This document shows positions 16,554-25,153 of a stretch of 64,000 nucleotides of DNA, one piece after another. Every line of letters begins with the position of its first letter. Position 1 is the stretch's first letter. The notes below the pieces were generated by a model. It ran no database searches. It saw only the letters and a list, made by a program, of their open reading frames with translations, and was not told the origin of the DNA. The translations under genes and the position numbers were made by a program. Where the stretch lies: positions 1-64,000 of the forward strand of contig NZ_JAKLLN010000006.1 in the NCBI RefSeq assembly GCF_023150065.1. The letters are read 5' to 3'. This DNA is from Zoogloea sp. (lineage in GTDB: Bacteria; Pseudomonadota; Gammaproteobacteria; Burkholderiales; Rhodocyclaceae).

Positions 16554-18083
16554 TCAGCGACGCCGGCTGCCGCCACCGAGGATGGAGCCGAGCACGCCGC
16601 GCACGATCTCCCGCCCGATGGTGGAGCCGACGGTGCGGGCCACGCTCTTGGCGGCGGTTTCGGCGAGGCCGGGGTGGCGCCCGCCGCGGGGGCCGGTGCT
16701 GCCGAAGAGGATGTCGCTGAGGCCGCCGAACAGGCCGCCGCCGCTTTCTTCTGCCGGGGCCGCCTGACCACCGCGGGGGGCCGGGTTGCCGGCTGCCGGG
16801 GCCGCGCTGCTACCGCCCTGGAGCTTCTCGAAGGCGGATTCCCGGTCCACCACTTCTTCGTAGTGCCCGTAGATCACCGAGCCTTCGATGGCGGCCTTGC
16901 GTTCGCTGGGGGTGAGGGGGCCGAGGCGGGAGGCCGGGGCGATGATGGAGGCGCGCTCGACGATGTGGGGGCGGCCCTTTTCGTCGAGGAAGGAGATCAG
17001 GGCTTCACCCACGCCGAGTTCGGTGATGACCGTGGCGGCGTCGAACTCGGGGTTGGCGCGCATGGTTTCGGCGGCGGTCTTGACGGCCTTCTGGTCCCGC
17101 GGGGTGAAGGCACGCAGGGCATGCTGGACGCGGTTGCCGAGCTGTCCCAGCACCGTCTCGGGGACGTCCAGCGGGTTCTGGGTGACGAAGTACACACCCA
17201 CGCCCTTGGAGCGGATCAGGCGCACCACCTGCTCGATCTTCTCGAGCAGGGCCTTGGGGGCCTCGTTGAAGAGCAGGTGGGCCTCGTCGAAGAAGAACAC
17301 CAGCTTGGGCTTGTCCACGTCGCCGACTTCCGGCAGCTGCTCGAAGAGCTCGGCCAGCATCCACAGCAGGAAGGTGGAGTACAGCTTGGGGGCGTTGTAG
17401 AGCTTGTCGGCGGCCAGGATGTTGATCACGCCACGGCCGTCGGCGTCGGTCTGCATCAGGTCGGCGATATCGAGCATGGGCTCGCCGAAGAACTTGTCGC
17501 CGCCCTGGGTTTCGATGCCGAGCAGGCCACGCTGGATGGCGCCGATGGAGGCGGCGGAGATGTTGCCGTACTGGGTGGTGAATTCCTTGGCGTTGTCGCC
17601 CACGTACTGGATGGTGGCGCGCAGGTCCTTCAGATCGATGATCAAGAGGCCCTGGTCGTCGGCGATCTTGAACACCAGCTGCAGCACGCCGGCCTGGGTG
17701 TCGTTGAGGTTGAGCAGGCGCGCCAGCAGCATCGGTCCCATGTCGGACACGGTGGCCCGCACCGGGTGGCCGGCTTCGCCGAAGACATCCCAGAACACGG
17801 CGGTATTGGCCCGGGGCGCGAACTCGCTGATGCCCAGGGCGGCCAGGCGCTCCTTGAGCTTGGGGGATTCGACGCCGGCCGCGCCGACGCCGGACAGGTC
17901 GCCCTTCACGTCGGCCATGAACACCGGGACGCCGATGCTGGCGAAGGCCTCTGCCATCTTCTGCAGGGTGACGGTCTTGCCGGTGCCGGTGGCGCCGGTG
18001 ATGAGGCCATGGCGGTTGGCCAGCTGGGGCAGCAGATGGATTTCCTTGTCCTTGGACTTGGCGATGAGCAGCGGCGCGGTCAT
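16554..18083 (-). CDS. HerA-type ATPase (DUF853 family)
   Basis: This 509-residue DNA-translocase-like ATPase resembles E. coli YjgR. Walker A GATGTGKT is at residues 30-37, Walker [13 protein letters not shown] about 255-266, and [13 protein letters not shown] forms the sensor region. The C-terminus is Gly/Arg-rich ([11 protein letters not shown]). The role of this subfamily is not established. It is followed with a 4-base gap by the ABC1 gene, probably one transcript. Confidence 0.85.
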   Translation of the reverse strand: MTAPLLIAKSKDKEIHLLPQLANRHGLITGATGTGKTVTLQKMAEAFASIGVPVFMADVKGDLSGVGAAGVESPKLKERLAALGISEFAPRANTAVFWDVFGEAGHPVRATVSDMGPMLLARLLNLNDTQAGVLQLVFKIADDQGLLIIDLKDLRATIQYVGDNAKEFTTQYGNISAASIGAIQRGLLGIETQGGDKFFGEPMLDIADLMQTDADGRGVINILAADKLYNAPKLYSTFLLWMLAELFEQLPEVGDVDKPKLVFFFDEAHLLFNEAPKALLEKIEQVVRLIRSKGVGVYFVTQNPLDVPETVLGQLGNRVQHALRAFTPRDQKAVKTAAETMRANPEFDAATVITELGVGEALISFLDEKGRPHIVERASIIAPASRLGPLTPSERKAAIEGSVIYGHYEEVVDRESAFEKLQGGSSAAPAAGNPAPRGGQAAPAEESGGGLFGGLSDILFGSTGPRGGRHPGLAETAAKSVARTVGSTIGREIVRGVLGSILGGGSRRR

Positions 18084-18265
18084 GAATCTCTCCTGGCAGA
18101 CGGGGCGAAAAAACGGTGAACGGGATTATCGGGCAAGGATCTGCCTTGGGTATGAAATCCGGTGGAATCGGGTTGAAATTGACGCGGATCAGTCGCGAAG
18201 CTGCGCGAAAAACAGGTGGCGGGGTAAAATCGCGCCTTTACGTCGCGAAGCAAGGACACAGAATC

Positions 18266-18994
18266 ATGGCGGGTCATTCCAAGTGGGCCAATATCCAGCA
18301 CCGCAAGGGCCGGCAGGACGAGAAGCGCGGCCGGGTCTTCTCCCGGCTGGCCAAGGAAATCACCGTGGCGGCCCGCATGGGTGGAGGCGATGCCGCTTTC
18401 AACCCGCGCCTGCGCCTGGCGGTGGACAAGGCCAAGGCCGTCAACATGCCCGCCGACAACATCGACCGTGCGGTCAAGAAGGGTACCGGCGAGCTGGAAG
18501 GCGTGACCTATGAAGAGTCGCGTTACGAGGGCTACGGCATTGCCGGCGCCGCGGTGATGGTGGACTGCCTGACCGACAACAAGACCCGCACCGTGGCGGA
18601 CGTGCGTCACGCCTTCAACAAGTACGGCGGCAACATGGGCACCGACGGCTGTGTGGCCTTCCAGTTCAAGCACTGCGGCCAGCTGCTGTTCGCCCCGGGC
18701 ACCTCTGAAGATGCACTGATGGAAGCCGCCCTCGAGGCCGGTGCCGACGACGTGGCCACCAACGACGACGGCTCCATCGAAGTCCTGACCGACCCCTACC
18801 AGTTCGGCGATGTGCGCGAGGCCCTGGAAAAGGCCGGCTTCACCGCCGAGTTCGGCGAAGTCACCATGAAGCCCCTCAACGAAACCGAGCTCGCTGGCGA
18901 TGATGCCCTGCGCATGCAGAAGCTGCTCGACGCCTTGGAGTCCCTGGACGATGTTCAGGCGGTGTACACCTCGGCTGCAATGGACGAGGAGTAA
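18266..18994 (+). CDS. yebC: YebC/PmpR-family protein
   Basis: This 242-residue cytosolic protein starts [18 protein letters not shown], the family signature, with [14 protein letters not shown] and a three-domain length typical of the family. Members act as transcription regulators or ease ribosome stalling at proline runs. ATG at 18266 follows AAGGACACA. It is usually beside ruvCAB, which is not the case here. Confidence 0.95.
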   Translation: MAGHSKWANIQHRKGRQDEKRGRVFSRLAKEITVAARMGGGDAAFNPRLRLAVDKAKAVNMPADNIDRAVKKGTGELEGVTYEESRYEGYGIAGAAVMVDCLTDNKTRTVADVRHAFNKYGGNMGTDGCVAFQFKHCGQLLFAPGTSEDALMEAALEAGADDVATNDDGSIEVLTDPYQFGDVREALEKAGFTAEFGEVTMKPLNETELAGDDALRMQKLLDALESLDDVQAVYTSAAMDEE

Positions 18995-19014
18995 TAGGCA
19001 GACATGCCCGTGGG

Positions 19015-19102
19015 GTCGAACTCATTCGACCTCCGCAGCGTGAGCCACGGGCAGGCCGGTAACCGGAAGCCCGTCGTCGATTGAATTCGACACCTCCTGG
19101 AG
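19015..19102. repeat. Dispersed inverted repeat, TCGAATGAATTCGA family, copy 2
   Basis: TCATTCGACCTCCGC (from 19023) repeats the left arm of the element at 190-283. CGTCGATTGAATTCGACACC (from 19074) is a diverged right arm. The spacing is similar. It lies between yebC and the first PEP-CTERM gene. Confidence 0.6.
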
Positions 19103-19166
19103 GCGGCGCACGGGCGCCAGCCTCGCCGGTTGCGGCGCAGGATGGTGATGCCGAATGAGTGGGTCC

Positions 19167-19850
19167 TCAGCCCCCGCGCTTGCGACGGCGGACCGTGGCC
19201 AGCAAGCCTGCCATGCCGAGCCCGAGCAGGGCCATGGAGGTCGGCTCCGGAATCGGGCTGGCCCGGGGCGTGTAGTCGTATTCCACCGTGGCGCCACAGC
19301 CGGCCTGGGTGACGAGGCCGAGCGTGACCGTGCTGTTGCCGCCAGCCAGCTGCCTGTCGTCCGAATTCTCGCAGTAGATCGTGAAATTGCCGCCGCCCGC
19401 CTGGGCGAACAGGCCGGGCGTCAGCGTGTCCAGCGTCAGGGTCGCGCTGCTGATCACCGGGCCGATGCGGGCGCCCATGCCTGCATCCAGGCTGACCGGG
19501 CCGGTGGAAGCCTGCATCTGGAGGGCCGGCATGAGGACATCCAGGGTGGTGTTGAGGCTGGGCAGCGAGCTGCTGAAATACATCAGGATGACGGAGCTGG
19601 CAGTGACGGTCTGGCCGCTCCCCGACGTGTTGTTGAGCACGAAGGTGCTGTTCCCCGTGCCCGACAGGGTCAGCCGGACCTTGTGCAGGGTGCCGATATT
19701 GGCGTCAAAGAGATCCAGGATCCCGTCCTGGGAGATCGGCGTCAGTGAGTTGGCATTGCTGAAGGACAGGCTCGCCCCGTGGGCGGAGCCAGCCGCCATG
19801 CCAGCGGCCAGCGCCAGCGCGAGAACAGTCTTGATCACGGAGCACCCCAT
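19167..19850 (-). CDS. PEP-CTERM protein, choice-of-anchor E-like
   Basis: This is a 227-residue exported protein. A signal peptide (about 1-26, VLALALAAGMAAGSAHG) precedes a beta-rich body starting SLSFSNANSLTPISQDG. The C-terminal sorting signal PEPTSMALLGLGMAGLLATV is followed by RRRKRGG. The body order (DLFDANIGTLHKVRLTLSG) resembles the choice-of-anchor E family. Exosortase would cleave at PEP; no exosortase gene is in the window. GTG at 19838 is an alternative start. It is more diverged than its two neighbours. Confidence 0.8.
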   Translation of the reverse strand: MGCSVIKTVLALALAAGMAAGSAHGASLSFSNANSLTPISQDGILDLFDANIGTLHKVRLTLSGTGNSTFVLNNTSGSGQTVTASSVILMYFSSSLPSLNTTLDVLMPALQMQASTGPVSLDAGMGARIGPVISSATLTLDTLTPGLFAQAGGGNFTIYCENSDDRQLAGGNSTVTLGLVTQAGCGATVEYDYTPRASPIPEPTSMALLGLGMAGLLATVRRRKRGG

Positions 19851-20168
19851 CGTCTTGAATCACTGTGCGGACCGGAAAAAAGGGCTTCCCGGGCGTCAGG
19901 CCGGATTCGTTTCAACACCCCCTGAAGATACCGAGCCTAGGCCGATCAGGTTGTTTCGGAGTGTTTCGTATTTATCGTTTTGGTTAATTTTGATCGTTTT
20001 GAGGAAATTTATCATTCCTCAATGTGCTGCAGTTCCCGCTTTGAGGGAGAATGGCTCCCATGCAATCGTGCTGGCCAGGGAAGGGGTATGGCCTCCGAAG
20101 GAGGGTGCGGAGCAGGAGGCGCAGGTATCGGTGAGGTTTGCAGGACGCTGTGGTGTAAATGGTGGACG
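19851..20168. other. Intergenic stretch, partly AT-rich
   Basis: This is upstream of the first PEP-CTERM gene. Bases 19950-20030 are AT-rich (for example TTTATCGTTTTGGTTAATTTTG) and probably hold its promoter, but I cannot fix -35/-10 boxes. It lacks the bipartite element found before the other two PEP-CTERM genes. No gene is supported. Confidence 0.5.
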
Positions 20169-20194
20169 AAAAAAGGGCCGCCTTGCGGCAGCCC
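20169..20194 (-). terminator. Terminator of the second PEP-CTERM gene
   Basis: On the minus strand GGGGCTGCCGCAAGGCGGCCC is a hairpin followed by six T residues. It lies about 45 bases after the stop of the gene ending at 20240. A near-identical hairpin ends the next gene, showing that the whole gene unit was duplicated. Confidence 0.8.
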
Positions 20195-20239
20195 CTCTCA
20201 TCCTGCTGCGCTTCCCGGGTGCCCGGGGAGCGAAGAGAA

Positions 20240-20866
20240 TTACTTGCGACGACGGATGGCAGCCAGACCGAGCATGCCGAGGCCGACCAGGGCCATGGAG
20301 GCGGGTTCCGGAGTCGGGTTGGACGGGGTGTCGTAGGTGTAAACCACGGACAGGCCGCAACCGGCTTGGGTTTCCTGGGTCACGCGGATGTTGCCGCCAC
20401 CGCCGGACTGGGTGTTAACCACCAGGCTTTCGCAGGTGAAGCTGGTGGTGCCGGTGCCGATGAACTGGCTCAGGTCAGACGCGCTGAAGGTCAGGCTGTC
20501 GGTGGGGTTGGCGGTGCCCAGATCGGTCAGCACGCCAACCGGCAGGACGGTCGGGGGGAAGGTGAAGAGGTTCAGCGCCAGGGTTTGGGACAGGCCGGCA
20601 CCGTCCAGGAACAGGGTCAGGTCGCTGACGAAGCCGAAGCGCTGGGATTGGGCGGCGGTGTTCAGCAGGGTGACGGTGGAGAGGGCTTCGCCGTTCAGGA
20701 TGACGGAGACACCGGTCAGGGTGCCCAGGGTGGCGTCAAACTTGTTGATGTTGAAGACCTGATGGATCTCGGTGGTTTCGAGGGTCAGGGCAGCGGTTTG
20801 GGTGATGACGCCAGCCTGGACGGTGCCAGCGGCGATCAGTGCCAGGGCGAGAAGGGTCTTTTTCAT
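20240..20866 (-). CDS. PEP-CTERM protein, choice-of-anchor E (paralog A)
   Basis: This is a 208-residue exported protein. The signal peptide MKKTLLALALIAAGTVQAG precedes a body starting VITQTAALTLETTEIHQVF and NKFDATLGTLTGVSVILNG, which matches the choice-of-anchor E pattern. PEPASMALVGLGMLGLAAI plus RRRK is the sorting tail. Two cysteines flank the C-terminal beta region and may form a disulphide. GGAG is 8 bases before the ATG. It is closely similar to the gene at 21223-21855. Confidence 0.88.
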   Translation of the reverse strand: MKKTLLALALIAAGTVQAGVITQTAALTLETTEIHQVFNINKFDATLGTLTGVSVILNGEALSTVTLLNTAAQSQRFGFVSDLTLFLDGAGLSQTLALNLFTFPPTVLPVGVLTDLGTANPTDSLTFSASDLSQFIGTGTTSFTCESLVVNTQSGGGGNIRVTQETQAGCGLSVVYTYDTPSNPTPEPASMALVGLGMLGLAAIRRRK

Positions 20867-21152
20867 TGATGAAACTCCAGTGGAAAATGGTGAAAGCCGG
20901 GACTGTTGGGTGGTGCTGGCTTGCTATCATGTCTTTAGCAATGTGTATGCCAGTTTAAATTTTGTATAAAAATCAATGGATTGTAAAATCCAAAAAACAT
21001 ATGCATCAAGAAGTGTCAAATCTTTCGACGCCCGGGCTTGTGCCTATCCCTCATGTGCTAGGGGAAATGCCGCGCCATGTCGAGGGAAAATGTCCTGCAT
21101 ATGTTCGTATGGCGATGGGCTTGGAAAGTTCTGTGCGCCGGTGTGTTGACGT
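20867..21152. other. AT-rich regulatory gap before PEP-CTERM paralog A
   Basis: It contains the bipartite element described separately (20970-21029) and an AT-rich segment upstream of the gene. No coding frame with a credible start is present. Confidence 0.5.
20970..21029 (-). promoter_or_regulatory. Bipartite upstream element of PEP-CTERM paralog A
   Basis: On the minus strand GATTTGACACTTCTT (21023 down) and TTTTACAATCCATTGATTT (from about 20988 down) are conserved with the copy at 21963-22024. The distance from the end of TTGACA to TTACAAT is 27 bases in both. The second block holds the dyad CAATnnATTG. It is a candidate promoter plus operator for coordinated expression. Confidence 0.55.
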
Positions 21153-21180
21153 AAAAAAGGCCGCCTTGCGGCAGCCTTTT
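21153..21180 (-). terminator. Terminator of the third PEP-CTERM gene
   Basis: Minus-strand hairpin GGCTGCCGCAAGGCGGCC followed by six T residues, almost the same as the hairpin at 20169-20194. It lies about 45 bases past the stop at 21223. Confidence 0.8.
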
Positions 21181-21222
21181 CCATTCTGCTCTGCTCCCCG
21201 GAGGCCGGGGATGCAGGGAGAA

Positions 21223-21855
21223 TTACTTGCGACGACGGATGGCAGCCAGGCCCATCATGCCGAGGCCGACCAGCGCCATGGAGGCGGGTTCCGGCACTTG
21301 AGCGGGCGGGGTGGTCGGAACGTCGTAGGTGTAAACAACGCTCAGGCCGCAACCGGCTTGGGTGTTCTGGACAACGGTGATGTTGCCGCCGCCGCCGGCT
21401 TGGCTGTTGGAAACCAGGCTGTCGCAGGTGAAGGAGGTGGTGCCGGTGCCGATGAAGGCGGACAGGTCAGCTGCGTTGATCAGCAGGCTGTCGGACGGGT
21501 TCACGGTGCCCAGGTTGACGGTCTGGCCAACTTGGATCTGGCTGTTGTAGTTGAACAGGTTCAGGGCCAGGACTTCGGAGAGGCCGGCGCCGTCCAGGTA
21601 CAGGTTCAGGGTGCTGCCGAACTGGAAGCGCTGAGCTTGAGCGGCGGTGTTGGTCAGGGTGGCGCTGGAGATGGCTTCGCCGTCCAGGGTGATGGCGACG
21701 CCGGTCAGGGTGCCCAGAGCGGAATCAAACTTGTTGATGTTGAAGATCTGGTGGATCTCGGTGGTTTCCAGGTTCAGGGCAGCGGATTGGGTGATGGTGG
21801 CAGCTTGGGCGGAACCGGCGGCGATCAGGGCCAGGGCCAGAAGGGTCTTCTTCAT
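21223..21855 (-). CDS. PEP-CTERM protein, choice-of-anchor E (paralog B)
   Basis: This 210-residue exported protein has signal peptide MKKTLLALALIAAGSAQAA, body ATITQSAALNLETTEIHQIF and FDSALGTLTGVAITLDGE, and tail PEPASMALVGLGMMGLAAI with RRRK. It aligns with paralog A along its whole length, including the two C-terminal cysteines (FTCDSL and QAGCGLSVVYTYD). ATG at 21855 follows GGAG; a longer in-frame reading upstream has no signal peptide. It is probably an extracellular-matrix or surface protein made in parallel with paralog A. Confidence 0.9.
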   Translation of the reverse strand: MKKTLLALALIAAGSAQAATITQSAALNLETTEIHQIFNINKFDSALGTLTGVAITLDGEAISSATLTNTAAQAQRFQFGSTLNLYLDGAGLSEVLALNLFNYNSQIQVGQTVNLGTVNPSDSLLINAADLSAFIGTGTTSFTCDSLVSNSQAGGGGNITVVQNTQAGCGLSVVYTYDVPTTPPAQVPEPASMALVGLGMMGLAAIRRRK

Positions 21856-22194
21856 GAATAGAACTCCAGTGAGAAATTTGTGAAAATTATTGGCAGCTTG
21901 GTGGTGCCGACGCTGCCTGGCCTTCTTTGAGCAAAAGGTGTGCCTGAAGTGGGATATTTCAAATAAATCAATATATTGTAAAGTGTGTAAAAGGGTGACA
22001 TTAAGAAGTGTCAAATCCCTCGACACTTGATTGTAAATTCATGTTTAATTCCGTTGGCCGCGTTTTTGTTTAATTGATGAATTCGCCGCCTGCATTTTTT
22101 TGTATTCAAATTCAGTATCCTGGAATTGTTTTTTTCGGAATAATTTGCAATTATTTGTGTAATTATGTGATTTTGATGTTTTCGGGGCGATTAG
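21856..22194. other. AT-rich divergent gap between PEP-CTERM paralog B and the PilZ gene
   Basis: This is the most AT-rich part of the window (for example GGAATTGTTTTTTTCGGAAT near 22121). It includes the bipartite element at 21963-22024. The PilZ promoter should be within 22030-22190 but no consensus pair stands out. No gene is supported. Confidence 0.55.
21963..22024 (-). promoter_or_regulatory. Bipartite upstream element of PEP-CTERM paralog B
   Basis: On the minus strand GATTTGACACTTCTT and TTTACAATATATTGATTT recur with the same 27-base spacing as at 20970-21029. The intervening bases are not conserved, so selection on the two blocks is likely. Confidence 0.55.
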
Positions 22195-22620
22195 ATGGCT
22201 GAAGATCTGGGAAGTATCGGCGTGGAGCATCAGGAGCGCCGCCGTCGCCAGCGCTTTGTGGCCAAGCGCTGGGGCAGCGTCTGTTTCTGGGCGGTCATCG
22301 ACGGGCAGCGCCGGCCACTGAACGACCTTTCCCTGGAGGGGTTCAGTCTGCCAGCGGGGGTGCCGCCCCTGGGCAGCGGTCCTTTCCCCTTTGTGCTGCA
22401 GATCGAAGGCGTGCCCGACGAGATCCGCGGCATGGCGCAGGGCATGAACTTTGTGCTGGGTGAAGAGGGCGGGCTGTTTGGTTGCCGCTTCCTTTCCTTC
22501 GAGGGTGAGGGGGCGGCCCGTCTGCATGACTGGCTGACGGTTCATGTGATTGCCACCGCCACCATCCGCATCTCGGAGAAGGAGGCGGCGGCGATCGTGA
22601 CGGGCCCTTCCCTGATCTAG
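22195..22620 (+). CDS. PilZ-domain c-di-GMP-binding protein
   Basis: This is a 141-residue cytosolic protein. The arginine-rich RRRRQRF (about 15-21) and NDLSLEGF (about 43-50) correspond to the PilZ RxxxR and (D/N)xSxxG ligand motifs. A single domain without a fused output suggests an adaptor. It sits divergent to PEP-CTERM genes, and c-di-GMP commonly controls matrix production, so a link is possible but unproven. The ribosome binding site is weak. Confidence 0.75.
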   Translation: MAEDLGSIGVEHQERRRRQRFVAKRWGSVCFWAVIDGQRRPLNDLSLEGFSLPAGVPPLGSGPFPFVLQIEGVPDEIRGMAQGMNFVLGEEGGLFGCRFLSFEGEGAARLHDWLTVHVIATATIRISEKEAAAIVTGPSLI

Positions 22621-22713
22621 GCGTGGGGCGGGCGAGCGCTGCTTCAGGCTCCGGGCGGGTGCTGTGAAATCTGCCCAGGTGCTTGAAAGATATGATAAAT
22701 TCCGTACCAGCTT

Positions 22714-22740
22714 CGCCGGCCATGCGCCGGCGTTTTCGTT
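22714..22740 (+). terminator. Terminator between the PilZ gene and ybiT
   Basis: CGCCGGC/GCCGGCG with loop CATGC is followed by TTTTCGTTT. It lies about 95 bases after the PilZ stop and 40 bases before ybiT. Confidence 0.65.
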
Positions 22741-22778
22741 TGGCCGCCCTGGCCCCCGAAAATTGAGGAATTCCTGCC

Positions 22779-24410
22779 GTGCTCATCGCCAACAACATCA
22801 CCATGCAGTTCGGGGCCAAGCCCCTGTTCGAGAACGTCTCCGTCAAGTTCGGTGACGGCAACCGCTACGGCCTGATCGGCGCCAACGGGGCCGGCAAGTC
22901 CACCTTCATGAAGATCCTGGCCGGCGTGCTCGAGCCGTCCGCGGGCAACGTGGCCCTCGACAGTGGCGAGCGCATGGCCTTCCTGCGCCAGGACCAGTTC
23001 GGTTACGAGGATGTGCGGGTGCTCGATGTGGTGATGCAGGGGCATGCCGAGATGTGGACCTGCATGCAGGAGAAGGATGCGATCTACGCCAACCCGGAGG
23101 CCACCGAAGAGGACTACATGAAGGCCGCCGAGCTGGAGGGCCACTTTGCCGAGTACGACGGCTACACCGCCGAGGCCCGGGCCGGCGAGCTGCTGCACGG
23201 GGTGGGCATCCCCACCGAGCAGCACGCTGGCCTGATGCGTGAAGTGGCGCCGGGCTGGAAGCTGCGCGTGCTGCTGGCCCAGGCCCTGTTTGCCAATCCG
23301 GACATCCTCCTGCTGGACGAACCGACCAACAACCTGGACATCAACACCATCCGCTGGCTGGAAGACGTGCTCAACGAGCGCAACTCCACCATGATCATCA
23401 TCTCCCACGACCGCCACTTCCTGAACCAGGTGTGTACCCACATGGCGGATCTGGACTACGGCCGCATTCAGGTGTGGCCCGGTAACTGGGACGACTACAT
23501 CGAGGCCTCCACCCAGGCCCGCGAGCGCCAGTCCAACGCCAACCAGAAGGCCAAGGAGAAGGTCCAGGAACTGCAGGAGTTCGTGCGCCGCTTCTCGGCA
23601 AACAAGTCCAAGGCCCGCCAGGCCACCAGCCGCGCCAAGCAGATCGAGAAGATCAAGATCGAGGAGTTCAAGCCCTCGAGCCGCCAGTATCCGTGGATCC
23701 GCTTCGACTACGACGAGAAGGAAAAGCTGCACCGCCAGGCCGTCGAGATCGAGAACCTGACCTTCGGTTACGATCCGGCCAACCCGATCATCAAGAACTT
23801 CACCTTCACCGCCGACGCCAACGACCGCATCGCCATCATCGGCGAGAACGGCATCGGCAAGACCACGCTGCTGAAGCTGCTGGTGGGCACCGGCCTGCAT
23901 GGCCTGGCGCCCCAGTTCGGCACCATCAAATGGGCCGAGAAGGCCAAGCTGGGTTATTACGCCCAGGATCACGCCGAAGACTTCGCCAGCGGCGAAAATC
24001 TTACCGACTGGATCAGCGGATACGTGCGCGAGGGCGGCTACGAGGGTGACGATGCCGAGACCCTGATCCGCGGCACGCTCGGTCGTCTGCTCTTCAAGGG
24101 TGACGACGTGAAGAAGTCGGTCAAGGTGATCTCCGGGGGCGAGCAGGGCCGCATGCTCTTCGGCAAGCTCATGCTCCAGCGCAAGAACGTGCTGCTGCTG
24201 GATGAGCCGACCAACCACATGGACATGGAGTCCATCGAGTCCCTCAACTCGGGTATCGCTGATTTCAGCGGCACCCTGTTCTTCGTCTCCCACGACCGGG
24301 CCTTCGTGTCGTCCATCGCCACCCGCATCCTCGAGATCCGCGGCCCCGGCGACATCGTGGACTACCGCGGCACCTACGAGGAATACCTGTCCAGCCAGGG
24401 CATCCAGTAA
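22779..24410 (+). CDS. ybiT: ABC-F ATPase, YbiT type
   Basis: This 543-residue soluble protein has two ABC domains and no membrane segment. Walker A motifs are GANGAGKS (about 35) and GENGIGKT (about 357); [12 protein letters not shown] and [12 protein letters not shown] are the Walker B/D-loop regions. A charged linker of about 80 residues joins the domains (the P-site interaction motif of ABC-F factors). The N-terminus [20 protein letters not shown] is nearly that of E. coli YbiT. ABC-F proteins act on ribosomes. GTG at 22779 is the start. Confidence 0.92.
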   Translation: MLIANNITMQFGAKPLFENVSVKFGDGNRYGLIGANGAGKSTFMKILAGVLEPSAGNVALDSGERMAFLRQDQFGYEDVRVLDVVMQGHAEMWTCMQEKDAIYANPEATEEDYMKAAELEGHFAEYDGYTAEARAGELLHGVGIPTEQHAGLMREVAPGWKLRVLLAQALFANPDILLLDEPTNNLDINTIRWLEDVLNERNSTMIIISHDRHFLNQVCTHMADLDYGRIQVWPGNWDDYIEASTQARERQSNANQKAKEKVQELQEFVRRFSANKSKARQATSRAKQIEKIKIEEFKPSSRQYPWIRFDYDEKEKLHRQAVEIENLTFGYDPANPIIKNFTFTADANDRIAIIGENGIGKTTLLKLLVGTGLHGLAPQFGTIKWAEKAKLGYYAQDHAEDFASGENLTDWISGYVREGGYEGDDAETLIRGTLGRLLFKGDDVKKSVKVISGGEQGRMLFGKLMLQRKNVLLLDEPTNHMDMESIESLNSGIADFSGTLFFVSHDRAFVSSIATRILEIRGPGDIVDYRGTYEEYLSSQGIQ

Positions 24411-24427
24411 GCCTCCGGTTCTTCCAT

Positions 24428-24458
24428 CGTCGGGCGCGCACACGCTCCGTGCCCGACG
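24428..24458 (+). terminator. Possible terminator after ybiT
   Basis: CGTCGGGC and GCCCGACG form an 8-base-pair stem with a 15-base loop, 17 bases after the ybiT stop. There is no clear T-run, so confidence is low. Confidence 0.4.
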
Positions 24459-24474
24459 CGGGCTCCGCATCACC

Positions 24475-25122
24475 GTGAAACCCGTCATCCAGCCCATCCT
24501 CGTCGTGCTCACCATCCTGGTGGGGCTGGCGGTGGATCGCCATGGCGGGGCCTGGGGGCAACCCCTGGTGAGCCTGTGGGTATGGCTGCTCTTCGCTGTG
24601 CTGATGGTCCAGGCGGCAGGTTTGCGCCTGCGGCTGGTGGCCTGCCTGCTCATCGCCACTGCCGGTGAAGTGGTGCTGTCGCTGGTGTGGGGCTTGTACG
24701 ACTATCGTCTCGGCAACCTGCCCCTGTTCGTGCCGCCGGGGCACGTGCTTCTCTACTGGCTGGGCCTGCAGTGGGCCGGGCGCGTGCCCGGGCGGGTGAT
24801 TGCCCTCACGCCCTGGCTGGCCCTGGCGGCGGTCAGCGCCCTGGCGGTGGCCGGCATCGACTGGATGGGGCCGGCCCTGCTGGCGGTCTTTCTGGTCTGC
24901 GTGTGGCGGGGGCCCTCACCGCGGCTCTACATCACGATGTTTCTGCTGTCCCTCGGCATGGAGCTGTGGGGAACCTGGCTGGGCAACTGGACCTGGCGCG
25001 CAGCCCTGCCCGGGCTGGGCTGGCCGGTGGCCAATCCGCCCCTGGCGGCGGGGGCGTTCTACTGCGTTCTCGACCTGCTTAGTGAATCTGTGCGTCGCCG
25101 TAAAGCCTGCCACGCTACCTGA
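24475..25122 (+). CDS. Polytopic membrane protein of unknown function
   Basis: This is a 215-residue protein with about six or seven hydrophobic segments (for example VVLTILVGLAVD, WLLFAVLMVQAA, ALLAVFLVCVW). The C-terminus is charged (SVRRRKACHAT). GTG at 24475 is the first start after the ybiT hairpin. No motif names a family. It ends 31 bases before the hybrid kinase and may share its transcript. Confidence 0.65.
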   Translation: MKPVIQPILVVLTILVGLAVDRHGGAWGQPLVSLWVWLLFAVLMVQAAGLRLRLVACLLIATAGEVVLSLVWGLYDYRLGNLPLFVPPGHVLLYWLGLQWAGRVPGRVIALTPWLALAAVSALAVAGIDWMGPALLAVFLVCVWRGPSPRLYITMFLLSLGMELWGTWLGNWTWRAALPGLGWPVANPPLAAGAFYCVLDLLSESVRRRKACHAT

Positions 25123-25153
25123 GGCCCGGGGCCGTGTAAGCTCTTGAACGGCC

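Noticed and set aside
16550-16771. Longer N-terminus for the ABC1 protein
   Set aside because: It would overlap the HerA-type gene and consists of Ala/Pro/Ser-rich shadow sequence.
24202-24474. Longer N-terminus for the membrane protein after ybiT
   Set aside because: It would overlap ybiT in another frame and has a Ser/Pro-rich, non-membrane composition.
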